NCBI GenBank assembly: GCA_949752745.1 | Contig: OX457027.1 | Coordinates: 54,874,053 to 54,938,052 of the forward strand | DNA: 64,000 nt | Direction of reading: 5' to 3' | Source of the DNA: Protula sp. h YS-2021 | Taxonomy: Eukaryota; Annelida; Polychaeta; Sabellida; Serpulidae | The notes under the pieces: model-generated | What the model saw: the letters and a program-made list of their open reading frames with translations, nothing else | The model's database searches: none | Told to the model about the DNA's origin: nothing | Part shown: piece by piece, positions 1 through 10,600 of the stretch | Layout: each line of letters begins with the position of its first letter | Numbering within the stretch: position 1 is the stretch's first letter | Translations under genes and position numbers: made by a program

Positions 1-135
1 TTTGTGATTTTAGCGTATTTACACGTTTCAGACGATTCTGAACATTTTTGGTTTTTTAACCTCCCGACACCCCCCCCCCCCCTGGGAAAATGTGATTTTT
101 GCATATTGAAACGTTTCAAACAATTTTGAATAGTT

Positions 136-327
136 ATGGTTTTTGCAAATGTACAGAACCGGTTTGGATTAATATGTACATATTGCGGTGCTCAAGGATA
201 TGTAGAAGATGATGGTTGTCACTGCCACAGATTTGACTGCAAATTATGTGAACCTGAAAATTTTTGTGGTAAATGTGAAGCTCTAAATGTTGGTGAGATG
301 CATATAGCGGAGTGGTCAATGTATTGA
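136..327 (+). CDS. small cysteine-rich ORF, unrecognised
   Basis: A 63-codon open frame with a dense set of Cys/His residues: CTYC near residue 15, then CHCH, CKLC and CGKC by about residue 47. The spacing resembles a small zinc-ribbon or knuckle fold. It lies 390 bases upstream of a Polinton-type integrase remnant on the same strand, so it may be a captured or decayed piece of that element. I do not recognise the family. No splice sites or promoter were assigned, and it could be a chance frame. Confidence 0.25.
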   Translation: MVFANVQNRFGLICTYCGAQGYVEDDGCHCHRFDCKLCEPENFCGKCEALNVGEMHIAEWSMY

Positions 328-458
328 GAAGAATGGCACTATAAAAGAAAACACTTAGGTAAGGTGCATAACCATATATATTCTACTGAGACTAAGCACG
401 TAAGACGTGTTTATTGTGAATATGGACGGTATTTTTCAAACGGATATATGTAAACTGT

Positions 459-716
459 ATGAGTGATGAATTAACCTGCTTTGGATTCGAGAAAGAACAG
501 CTTTGGGACTTAGATACCTGTTGGGACATTACACACTACAACCTTGACAGAATTGAATTACACAAAAGGTTTATTGAAAATTGTTATGAAACTGGAACAA
601 AAGACGCAGAGGATTTTGATTTTGATTTTGCATTTGACCTCATTCGTACTGACATAGGAGTATCCTTTCGCGTGGTGGATTATTTGCGGGATTGTTTTGC
701 AGAAGAAGACAAGTGA
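459..716 (+). CDS. hypothetical acidic ORF next to the integrase remnant
   Basis: An 85-codon frame rich in Asp, Glu and Phe (FDFDFAFDL near residue 54), ending three bases before the integrase frame at 720. The tight head-to-tail spacing suggests both belong to one decayed mobile element. No domain is recognised. The acidic, aromatic composition could also arise by chance in AT-rich DNA. Confidence 0.25.
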   Translation: MSDELTCFGFEKEQLWDLDTCWDITHYNLDRIELHKRFIENCYETGTKDAEDFDFDFAFDLIRTDIGVSFRVVDYLRDCFAEEDK

Positions 717-719
717 ACC

Positions 720-1190
720 ATGTCAACATCCCTTCTTCACAGATGTATAGAGACAGGGAGGGAAATTATGCCTATACGACAAAGAATGAAACCAAAGCCA
801 ACTTTGCCGAGAGTCATCCGTACTCTAAAGGGAATGATGTATCGGTATTTCCTACATAATCAAACCTATCGCTATGTGGACATCCTTCCAGAATTGGTGT
901 ACAATTACAACCATACACCTCATGGCTCCCGCCCTAATAAGTATACTCCTGCAGATATTCAATTGGAAAATGAATCTGAAGTGTGGAAGGATATGTATGT
1001 GTTGAAATTAACATCAAAGAAGAAGAAAAAATCCTACAAATTTAAAATTGGTGGTCATGTTCGCATTTTAAACATGAAATACATGTTTCAACGGGATTAT
1101 CATATAAATTGGACAGAACCTGCCCCTGTCTGGACGCCATGTCTACCAGCACATGGAGGTGGCCCGGAATGTGATATGGCAGCAACGTGA
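720..1190 (+). pseudogene. Polinton/Maverick-type integrase, C-terminal fragment
   Basis: This frame carries the end of a retroviral-type DDE integrase as found in Polinton/Maverick elements. The visible pieces are the segment after the core that contains RTLKGMMYRYF (near residue 35), the YNYNHTPHGS stretch (near 61), and a chromo-like tail with KFKIGGHVRI followed by FQRDYHINWTE (residues about 107-132). The catalytic Asp residues are absent because the 5' part is missing. Similarity stops abruptly at about 1118, after NWTE; the remaining codons read into unrelated DNA that borders the DIRS fragment. I infer a truncated dead copy, probably cut by a later insertion or rearrangement. Confidence 0.7.
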
Positions 1191-1199
1191 TCTGTTGTG

Positions 1200-1990
1200 C
1201 TACCACTAGGCGTCACATTTGGCACGTTGCTGCCATTAATTCCAGCGACCTCGTTCCCCCTTGTTTTCTTTTTAACTCAGCGTGGTGGAGTTGTCTATGA
1301 GGTACAGCACAGTCCGATTTTGCAGCTTGCGCGCCAGCAACTGGAAAGCTTGTTTGACCTCGAGCATCTCCAGCATATTTATGTGCGTATTTTGCAACTC
1401 CGAGGGTCAGCCGCCCTGAAAGAACTTGCCCTCGAAGTGTACTCCCCAACCGCTGTGAGCGGCGTCGTATAGTATATGTGCTTCTGGCTGATGGGCCACA
1501 AACCGTTCGCCAAGCTGTGTGTTCGATCGATTGCCCCACTACATTAGATCTGCCCTAGCTTGCTCCGACAGTGTGACCAGATTGGGGCCCCAACCCTCGT
1601 CGCACTGTCTTCTCCGTGGCCACTAGCAATCCCAGTAGGGTTTCGGCTAGCTGTAGCGATACTGCCGCCTTGGCCAAAGCACTTTGCGTCAGCGTTTCCA
1701 GTTTCCCCAGCCGAGCGGTCGTGGGCAAAATCAGTCCTCTTACGAAATCGAACTGATCCCCTAAGAACAAAATTATTTGTTTGGGTTCTACCTCCGATTT
1801 TTCCAGGTTGAACAATATACCCTGATCTATGCATTTCCTGATAAGATCACCCTTTTCCTTCTCTACACCTGCAATGAGCCAATCGTCTAGGTATTGAAAA
1901 ATTAGCATCCGCAGTCGTCGACCCCATGCCTTTAGCGGACGCATCGTCTTGCTGAAGACTTTAAAAGTAAAACATAGGCATCGGAGATGC
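1200..1990 (-). pseudogene. DIRS-like retrotransposon reverse transcriptase/RNase H fragment
   Basis: Read on the minus strand, 1944 to 1555 encodes the DIRS-type RT motif YLDDWLI, then NLEKSEVEP and an LG..FD..RGLILP segment, which is the usual order in DIRS/Ngaro RT domains. Further downstream (about 1490 to 1230) the RNase H part appears in other frames: a DAAHSGWG motif, a NMLEM.EVKQAFQ helix and DNSTT, ending near a QGGTRS motif. The domains sit in at least two frames with an internal stop, so the copy is dead. A 12-bp inverted repeat (GGCAGCAACGTG at 1178-1189, its complement at 1223-1234) lies at the downstream edge. Confidence 0.75.
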
Positions 1991-2049
1991 AGACCCCTTA
2001 GCCAATAGCGGTTACATCACTGTGGTCCAGTTACTCTTTTGAAATACCG

Positions 2050-2760
2050 CACGGACCAAAACAATATACAAGGTACAACGGATGGAGCGACGGACGGATC
2101 CTTGCACATCTACACTATATATACTTTCTTCCTGTAAGGTTTGGTTGAGATCCGATGAATAGTTTTTGAGATATCGCCCGGACAAGAAAAGTTTAAAATG
2201 CGATGAGCGGACAGACGAACAAACATGAGACAAATTGAACCCTCCGTTGCACATCTGCACTATATATACTTTCTTCCTGTAAGATTTGGTGAAGATCCAA
2301 GAAATAGGTTTTGAGATGGCGCCCGGACAAGAAAAAGTTTAAAGTTCGACGGATGGACAGTCGGATGGACATGGGACAAATTGAACCCCATTGCACATTT
2401 ATAGATACTTTGTTCCTGTAGGTTTTGACAAGATCCGATGAATAGTTTTTGTGATATCGCCTGGACAAGAAAAAAAGTTTAAAGTGTGACAGACGGACAG
2501 ATGGACAAATATGGGACAAATTGAACCCCTTGTTGCATATCTGCACTATATATGCTTCCTTCCTGTAAGGTTTGGTAAAGATCCGATGAATAGTTTTTGT
2601 GATATCAACCGCACAAGAAAAAAGTTAAAAGTGCGACGTTTGAACAGACAAATGGACAAGAGACAAGCTGAACCTTTCGTTGCACATCTACACTATATAT
2701 ACTTCCTTCCTGTAAGGTTTTATGAAGCTTCGATAAATATACCGAAGGACAAAAGAAAGT
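2050..2760. repeat. 143-bp tandem repeat, about five degenerate copies
   Basis: The phrase ACAAATTGAACC recurs at 2230, 2376, 2516 and, altered, 2663, giving 140-147 base spacing. Each unit also contains TGCACTATATATAC, TTCCTGTAAGGTTTGG, GATCCGATGAATAGTTTT and a tail of GGACAGA-type motifs. Units are about 80-90% alike by eye. Short open frames across it are by-products of the repeat. The style is common in marine mollusc assemblies (general knowledge). Confidence 0.8.
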
Positions 2761-3028
2761 TCGCCAATAAAAACCAAAATATCTCCAAAACTTATAGATA
2801 TTTTAAAAAAATATTTTTAGAGTCAGATTGTAATCCCAAGTTGCAACCATCGTATTTTTTCATGTGTGGTTATTTATTTCGGGTTTGTAGGAATTCAAGC
2901 ACAGTACCATATTAATCCACATAAGTCAGTACCGGCTCAATGTTGAAAATGTTGAAATTTCACACGTGGTCATCCAATATAACCGCAAATTAAACGCAGT
3001 AAATCGATAAAAACAATGGAGAATTGAG
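2761..3028. other. non-coding spacer before the Tc1-like transposase
   Basis: AT-rich sequence linking the 143-bp repeats to the transposase remnant. The left terminal inverted repeat of the Tc1-like element should lie here, but I could not match it convincingly to the right side near 4200. Confidence 0.5.
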
Positions 3029-4050
3029 ATGTCGCGAATACCGCAAAACTGTCGCGACCAGGCTATTGGCATGCTTGAAGCTGGTGCTTCTGCTCAGTTC
3101 GTTGTCAGACGTTTCGGGTGCAGTAAAAGTGCAGCAGAAAATCTCCGAAGACGGTATCGAGACACTGGATCGACCAAAAACCGACCACGCAGTGGCAGAC
3201 CGCGTGTGACCACACCTAACCAGGATCGCCGGATCGGCATGATCAACCTCCGGGATCGCTTCAGACCAGCCACAATAACAGCAACGGAGATCCTGGACGG
3301 ACGAATAACCGAATGAGCTCGAAAATCGTTACAGGGCGCCTACGCGGACATTGGATCCCCGCTCGTCGGGTCCACATCGGAGTGGTGCTAAATCACGAGA
3401 GACGGCGAAATCGAGTGCGCTGGGCCAACAACCACAACCATGGAGCATGGAGACAACAATTAGCGGCGTGTGATGTTTTCAGATGAGTCGCGGTACATAC
3501 TTTTCCGCGCAGATGGACGTCAATGCGTATACAGGCGACCCGGCGAACGCCACGCGCTATGTTGCATAAAACAAGTTAACCGGCACGGTGGTGGCTCAGC
3601 CATGGTTTGGGGCGCAATACGCTTTGGATAGAGGTCCCAACTGCTCATTATTGATGGAAATTTGACCGCGAACCGTTATATGGATACTGTTTTGAGCAAC
3701 CAAGTGGTCCCGTTTGCACAGCAAAGTCAGCAGCGAAGAAACTTACACAGAACAATGCCCGCCCACTCGTTGCCCGGGTGTGTAGAGATTGTTTAGCGGC
3801 TAATAATATTGATGTGCTCCCATGGCCGGCCTAAAGTCTGGATAAGAATCCCATAGAACATATATGGCATCATCCAGATCGTCAGATTCGAGCCCGTAAC
3901 CCATCGACTCAAAATCTCGCGGAATTGAGGCAAGCATTGATTGAGGAGTGGCACGGATATCCTCAATACAAAATTAACAGGTTCATAACTTCAAAGCATG
4001 GTCGAACCCAGGCCCTACTGCGTTCCGATGGATACCACACACGGTATTAG
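3029..4050 (+). pseudogene. Tc1-like transposase pseudogene
   Basis: The first 95 codons form a paired-type helix-turn-helix with an AT-hook-like GRPR motif near residue 56: RIPQNCRDQAIGML, then GASAQFVVRRFG, then RSGRPRVTT. After a stop at 3314 the homology continues in shifted frames to about 4050. It includes a GGGS.VWG-like motif near 3590-3612, GNLTANRY near 3660, NARP near 3757, a PWPA..LDKNPIEH motif (3820-3860) that holds the third catalytic position, and a final GYHTRY. Several stops and frameshifts break it, so it cannot make enzyme. Length and motif order match full-length Tc1 transposases of about 340 residues. Confidence 0.85.
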
Positions 4051-4234
4051 TGGCGGTTGTAAACATAACTCGAAGAAAACTCAAAACGGCATTTACACTG
4101 ACTTTGACGCTTCGTAACCTTTCAATAAAATTGCTTCAGAAGTTCCATTTTTCGATTATGTTGTGGCACTATCTGAGGGGTATTTTTGGTACAATTGAAA
4201 GCCAATTGAGCAATTAAGTGAGTCACTATAATAT

Positions 4235-4362
4235 TTTTTATTATTTGCGAAGTTTCTTTTGTCCTTGGGTATAGTTTTTGAGACAAAAAAGTTTACGGAC
4301 AGACAGACGGACAGTCAGACCGATAGCAATAGCCTTCAGCCAATATTGGCTGAGGGCTAAAA
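4235..4362. repeat. repeat tail with GACAGACGGACAG motif
   Basis: TAGTTTTTGAGACAAAAAAG followed by a GGACAGACAGACGG stretch resembles the units at 2050-2760. The Tc1-like element therefore appears to have landed inside, or next to, this repeat family. A short hairpin (CAGCCAATATTGGCTG, 4337-4352) closes it. Confidence 0.5.
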
Positions 4363-4529
4363 ATACTTCCAGTTACTGCAAACATTGCTTACCGTTATAT
4401 AATTACCCCCTTGGCAATTGAGTGTAAACAAGTTTGTGGTGAAAAAAATACGCCTATATTCGTATCCACCCCTATGTTCCCAAATCCTGAGATGCCTCTG
4501 ACATTTACGCAATGGCGTAAATTGTACAT

Positions 4530-5300
4530 TTTTTATTAATGTTTAACAAAAACCATGCAACTTATCCATGGAATAACTTTTCTAAATTTAAGTGGATACG
4601 ACTCTCCGCTATCGAAATTTTCCACCTAATTTATTTACTTAATGACGTAATATACGTTTTCGTTCGTTCTGCTCCAAGCAAAATTTGTCAGAACCTTTCG
4701 AACCGACAAAGCAACTTTTCCATCAAGTTTCAGCTTTCTCCGATGGCCCTGCGCCTTGCTTAATTTCGCTACACCTGTCAACAGAACCATCGCACTGACC
4801 CAAGGACTAGCCTTATAAAATTTTAAGTCGATATGACTTCCTGTTATCGAGATAAATTGCCACAAAATAATGTTCAAAATGTCTAATATTTTAGTCATGA
4901 CGTCACAGTGGCGGATACAGCTTTCGGGTAAGGTTGGGGGGGGAGGGGGGTTCAACTTAGGCCAGCGTGGAAGCAGGGCATGCGCGCGCTCCTACCCAGC
5001 TGGGGGTCTATTTTTTCGGATTAAGGGGAGGGTATTGAAACCCCTGAACCCCCCTCCCCCCTGCGTCATACCCTGCATCTGAAAGAATCTTTCGGACCTA
5101 CCAAGCAACAATCCCACTAAGTTTGAATTTTCCCAGATGTTCAGCGGCTGAGAAATTTTACGCATTAGATTTTTATGTAATGACGTCACGTACCTGCCAT
5201 AATAATTCAACGTGCGTTGAAAGTTGACAGAACCGTCCGACCTACCCAAGAAATAAACACATCAAGTGTCGCTGACAATCAGCCCGTCGAAATGGACTTT
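4530..5300. repeat. old diverged repeats with CRE-like TGACGTCA/AATGACGT motifs
   Basis: The same themes recur several times: an AATGACGT or TGACGTCA box (4642, 4898, 5180), a stretch near ACCTACCAAGCAAC or CGACAAAGCAAC, and an AAGTTT..TTTTC stretch. Copies are heavily diverged, so the period is uncertain (roughly 200-280 bases). A G-rich stretch at 4936-4950 and a C-rich one at 5050-5060 break the pattern. I see no gene. Confidence 0.4.
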
Positions 5301-7380
5301 CGAAGCTTGCACTGCAGTAGTGAAATCGTTTTGCAGCAAATTGAGAGAAGTTAAGTACGAGCTCAGAAAAAAAGTGGATAGCGGGGTGTTTTCAATTCAA
5401 GTATTTTCAATACCTTTCAATCTTTGTGGCAAATCTTTTTTTTACAGGAAAATTTAGGCTCAGTCGTTTTATTTCTTTTTGTTTTATTTGTGAGTTTAGA
5501 AGCCCGGCTGGGGGATGAGAAACAAGGTCATTTTCCCCACTTATGTCATCCGAGCTTTTCCTGTCTAGCAAGCAGATGGGCAATTTCAAAATATCATAAT
5601 GTCAAAGCATGTATGGAAGTAAGGGGGGGGGGGGTCGTGTAAACACAGCAATAAAATAAAGCATGCATTTTCACACGTTTATATTCTGGCTTGTTTAAAT
5701 TCAATTATAGAAACGTAATTTAATTATAAACTTAATTGGCAATACCACAAACAAAGCAGGCTTGTCAATGCTTATGGTGTGGTGAAAATTTTAAATTACA
5801 CCTTACGAACACATTTTGTTTTGTTCCGTAGTCGAAAAAACAGCGCCAGATCTTCTAAATTACAGACACAAGAGAATATTCGCACGTTCTAATCTTAATT
5901 CACGACACACACTGCTTGTAGAACTAAGCAAATAATCCATAACAAAATTTAACAATTAGCACAAAAAAAAAAAAATAAATGCATAATAAAAGCCATTTTT
6001 AATCTCTGGTTACCATTTGCAAATGGGGTTTGAGAGATGGCTGTATAGGAACTTTAGGTACGGTTATGCTTCTATGCTAAGATCTATCCTGACTGTCCCA
6101 CTGCACAAGTGTCAGAGGACCAAATAAGTAAGAAACGTATCAGGCATGTACGTGCGACCGGCGGAGGTGGGGGAGGGGAAGGGGGAGGTGGGGGCTAATA
6201 AATGCGAGGTGGTAGTACAATGACACGTATCATCTACATTTATCTTTAGACCAATGGTAAAGCTGCATGATTAAAACACAGAATTCACAATTTGTGAACG
6301 TACGTTGCGACATTTAACAATAAAGTTTTAAAGGCAAAGGGCTCAATTTCATTTTCAGACACAAAAATCAGATATTCCATAATACGCTTGCGTTGAAACT
6401 TGTGTGCATGTATTTTCATTTATTATTATTTTTTGTCGTTGTTAATGAGATAACGTACAAGACTATTCACAACACACCACAGCTAGCCCTCATCGATATG
6501 ATTACGTGTTTCTGCACCAGTTTTAACGCCTTGATTGATTCAAGACAACAGCCAAAAAAACAACATTTCACCAATCAAAACAAAACATTTCAAAGCAACA
6601 CGTAGCTCATGTTTTTATTGCATGAAATAAAAAAGTGCAGCCAGTGAGTCAGCATTTTAAATATCCTAACTGCAAAACTTTACGTGTGCTTTCTCCAAGC
6701 AAATCTGATCGATTCTTCCAATTTTTATTACTTGACCCAATCTTTCATTACGGAAAATATTGAAAGAAAACCTACACCTGTGTAAGCAGTAAATATTGCC
6801 AACGACATCATCGATTTCAAATTTGAAAGAGCTTGCTTTGCTTTTCTTGATTTTTGCTTTGCCACAATCAACCATTAAGCAATTCTTTAGCTGCAAAGCA
6901 CAAGAAAAGGAGTAACCCATGTACGCATCAACTTCATTCAAGGAAAGGAATTGCTTTTCAGAATATGCATTCAGAATTCCTTGAACTATTGCGATGAATT
7001 AAAGATACTAAAAAAATAACACCAAAATGCTCTTGGACACAATGACACAAAACAGGCTTCGGCTTCACAAGGCAGGCATGTTGTTCATAAATAAGACTGG
7101 CATCAGTGACAAAAGCCGTTTAAAGTAAGTAGTCAGTTCAATTAACAGTGTATCCCAACGTATGTAGCATTCTTACGGCAGCTATTAATTTCGTCAAATT
7201 TAACTGAAAAAAAACTAGAACATCTATGATCTACGAGGAGCTCCAAATGTTAACATATTTCATTTGTTCCGCCCTATAGTTCCTAGGTCGGCTTTCCCGG
7301 GGACGTACGAGGCAACACAGCAGGCAAAAGGTTCGTACACACCGACACGCAAAAACAAGGCATGATATATTAGTCCAGCT
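5301..7380. other. intergenic DNA 3' of IPO9, no gene seen
   Basis: No frame here shows protein-family features or convincing splice borders. It includes G-rich runs at 5625-5634 and 6167-6190. On the minus strand AATAAA occurs at 6729-6724 and 6619-6614, which could serve as poly(A) signals for a long IPO9 3' untranslated region. Neither can be confirmed from sequence alone. Confidence 0.4.
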
Positions 7381-7439
7381 CCTCACGCAGTATGTTTACG
7401 GAAACTGCCGCGGAACAAATAAAGAATGGGTATGTGTGT

Positions 7440-7490
7440 GTTGGGTGGGGGGGGGGGGGGAGTGGGGGGGGACGTGGGGGGGGGGAGAGA
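7440..7490 (-). promoter_or_regulatory. C-rich tract in the likely IPO9 3' UTR
   Basis: The plus strand holds three runs of 8-14 G separated by short spacers. In the IPO9 mRNA sense this is a C-rich tract starting about 28 bases after the stop codon. C-rich 3' UTR elements of this form bind poly(C)-binding (KH-domain) proteins in animals. The DNA strand could also form G-quadruplexes. Function is inferred only from composition. Confidence 0.35.
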
Positions 7491-7517
7491 GGGACAGGAG
7501 TCAAGTGGCGATTTGAT

Positions 7518-7634
7518 CTAAGCCGCTATGCCGATAGTCCTAAGCACTTGCTTCTCCTGCTCGTTGTGGTGCTGGCGTAACATGGCGTAGCAGGGCTGCT
7601 GTGACAGCTGCAGCAGGAAGTCAGTCAGGTACGC
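7518..7634 (-). CDS. IPO9: IPO9 last exon (codons 1003-1040 and stop)
   Basis: Encodes [20 protein letters not shown] through VLRTIGIAA and a stop. The YLTDFL and VL.TIGI motifs mark the C-terminus of importin-9; this copy has two extra Ala codons before the stop. Confidence 0.97.
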   Translation of the reverse strand, partial: AYLTDFLLQLSQQPCYAMLRQHHNEQEKQVLRTIGIAA

Positions 7635-10600
7635 CTGTGACGACACGAAGACATGCGCTAGCCGCTGCGCTCCAAACCAACATGCAATCACTAACCACTC
7701 ACAGTAAAGCTTAACTACAGAAAATCTGCTACCACTTCCCTTCGTCATTTATTGTTTCGTTCACTTTCTGATATAATGCGAAGACACAAGAATTAACTGT
7801 TTTTTTTATACTTTTTCATATTTTTGTTCACATGTAGTATCAATTTACTGACTATTTATCGCTTAAACATATAGCAAAAACAAACAGTGGAGCGGCGAGA
7901 GGGATCGGGTGAAGTTCGAATTTTACGAACGGTCCCTCCGACATCAAAAAGTAGTAACGCTTCCCTTGCAATGCACAAATAACTAATACAAGCCAACCAG
8001 TTCGAGCCCAGCTTTTCCCAATCACTGGCTGATGTGCTTACCTGCAATTCAATCTGGTAGATAGGATCACTGTAGGCATCGGGATCCTGCTCCTCCTCCT
8101 CCTCATCCACGTAGTCGCTGAAGCCGGCGTACTCGCAGCCGGGCGTGAACTGGCCCAGGATGTCCGCCAGGCTCTCCCTGCCCTCCGTGCCGCCGCCCGC
8201 CCCCTCCTCCTCATCCTCCTCATCGTCCCACTCGCCTTCCTGCAACACAGCCACACAGTCGTCTACCTCTCCCCCCCCGTCCCCCCCCCCCCCCCTCACT
8301 ACATGCTCCTCGCCCTGCATGTATGAATAACTGCCTCGAGTCCACATCAGATCATTCATATCATGTACTTTTTTTCTCACAACGTTTACATAAAAGCTCT
8401 TCTCTTCCTTTTCCATGCACCATCAAATTTAAAGTCGGCTGTTTTTATTCACTAAATGAAACAGCGCGTTCGTTTACCAGACGCAAACAATTGCACTAGG
8501 CAACATACGATTTAGAGCAAACTTGACGACCACAGTGACGTTGACGTGGTCCAGCACTTACGTCCTCTTCGTCCTCATCGCCGTGCGCTGCTCTCGTCGA
8601 CATGCTACTCTCTATCTGATTGGACAATTCGTTGATTAATAACTTGTAGATTTTGACTAGAACTGGCACCTTCGTCCATTCTTCTGGAGCTGTAACGCAC
8701 GATCACAGGCGCAATGTACAAAACGAAAAAAAAATTAACTTGTGATTTTTACGCATCAGGCTCCCAAAAGCTTAATAACTGTCACAGTTTTTGAGATCAA
8801 ACAATAAAAATTCAAAACAGTCTAAGACAGTAACTAAATATTATGTTATTAGAAACAGCTTTGCTTAATAATCCGTTGACTTTTTTTGTTAGGACAAACG
8901 CGCGGGAAGAAGATGTATGCATCCAGAACAGGGCTGGTCGCAAAAAAGAACAAGTTTGTCCAAGGACAAAGTCCCAGCTTACGAACAGCAGCTGGGACTT
9001 TCCCTTGCCCATGCACGCCCGATTCCAGCGTGCATGGGCAAGGGAATTTCCCTGAAAATTTGGGCTTCAAAAGATGAGGCTAGCTCAGTAATTAATTTAG
9101 CATCGGACCAGAACACAGACCGATAAATACATACAAAAATTTGTTTCCCAGAAAAATGGGAAACAGATTTTTGTATCTCTGGTAGACTGGATAGTCTGCC
9201 CTAGATACCTTCGAACAACGCTCGCATTTCGGACCAGTTCATATAACTTACCTCGATGCGCGGTTCTTAATCAGACAAGTGCGCATGTTTATTTAATTTG
9301 CGTTGATGCGCGGCTCTCATTTTGGAACAGTGCGCATGTTTATTTAACTTGCTTGATGCGCGGTTCGCACTTCGGACCAGCACGCATGTTTATTTACCTT
9401 TTGTTGAGGAGCGGTTCTTATTTCGGATCAGTGCCCATGTATATTTACCGTGTGTTGATGTGCGGTTTTTGTTTCGGATCAGTGGGCATGTTTGTTCACC
9501 TTGTGCTGATGTGCGGTTCTTATTTCTGACCAGTGCGCAAGTTTATTTAACTTGCGTCGATGCGCGGTTCCCATTTCAGACAAATGCACATGTTTATTTT
9601 ACTTGCGTTGATGAGCGGTACTTATTTTGGTCAAGTGCACAAGTTTCCTTAGGTTGCCTTGATACGCGGTTCGCATTTCGGACCAGTTTGTATGTTTATT
9701 TAACTTGCGTCGATGCACGGTGCTTATTCTGGACCTGTACATATGTTTATTTAACTTGCGTTGGTGCGCGGTTTGCATTTCGGACCAGTGCGCATGTTTA
9801 TTCAATTTGCGTTGATGAGAAGTTCGAATTTTGGACCATTCCGAATGTTTATTTAACTTGCGTTGATGCGCGCTTCGAATTTCGGACCAGTGCGCATGTT
9901 TATTTAACTTGCGTTGATGTGCGGTACTTATTTTGGACCAGTGCAAATATTTATTTAACGTGCGTCGTTGCGCGGTTCTTATCTCAGGCCATTGCGCATA
10001 TTTCTTTAACTTCAGTTGATGTGCGGTTCTTATTCTGGACCAGTGCACATGTTTATTTAAGTTGTGTTGATGCGTAGTTCTTATTTTGAATAGTGCGCAT
10101 GTTATTTAAGTGTCGTTAATGCATAGTTCGCATTTCAAACCAGTGCGCATGTTTATTTAACTTGCGTTGATGTACGGTGCATATTTTGTCCAGTGTGCTT
10201 GCTTATTTAGCTTGTGTTGATGTACGGTTCGCATTTCGGACCAGTGCATATTTTTAACACTTGGCAAGCCTGTGGCTTGCAAGGGGTTTTTTAATTTGTG
10301 CGACCAACCGTTGGTATCTTTTTTTTCTTGACACTAACCGGATTTCTAGCCATGTGAAAAGAGTGTATGTTTGGAAGTAAATGCGAAGCATTTCACGCAC
10401 AGCACAGAACACACAGTTGCTCAGCTTTGTGAGCTCTCACTGCGTAAATAGATAACACGACGTATGCCTGATCAGTCAATAAAACCTTAAGTCAACAAAA
10501 ACCAAACACTACTCGGCTTATAAGACGTATTCAAGCTGTGTTGTTTGCAATATAGTATTCATGAAATAACCCACTGAAGGAAGTATTTTTTGCGTTTTAA

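Noticed and set aside
1178..1234. 12-bp inverted repeat as a transcription terminator
   Set aside because: Bacterial-style terminators do not apply here; it is probably a transposon end or chance.
3029..4230. Terminal inverted repeats of the Tc1-like element
   Set aside because: Flanks at about 2915-2960 and 4195-4235 do not match well enough by eye.
8145..8330. Ser/Pro-rich plus-strand frame
   Set aside because: Antisense of the acidic IPO9 exon 21 and the adjoining poly(C) run.
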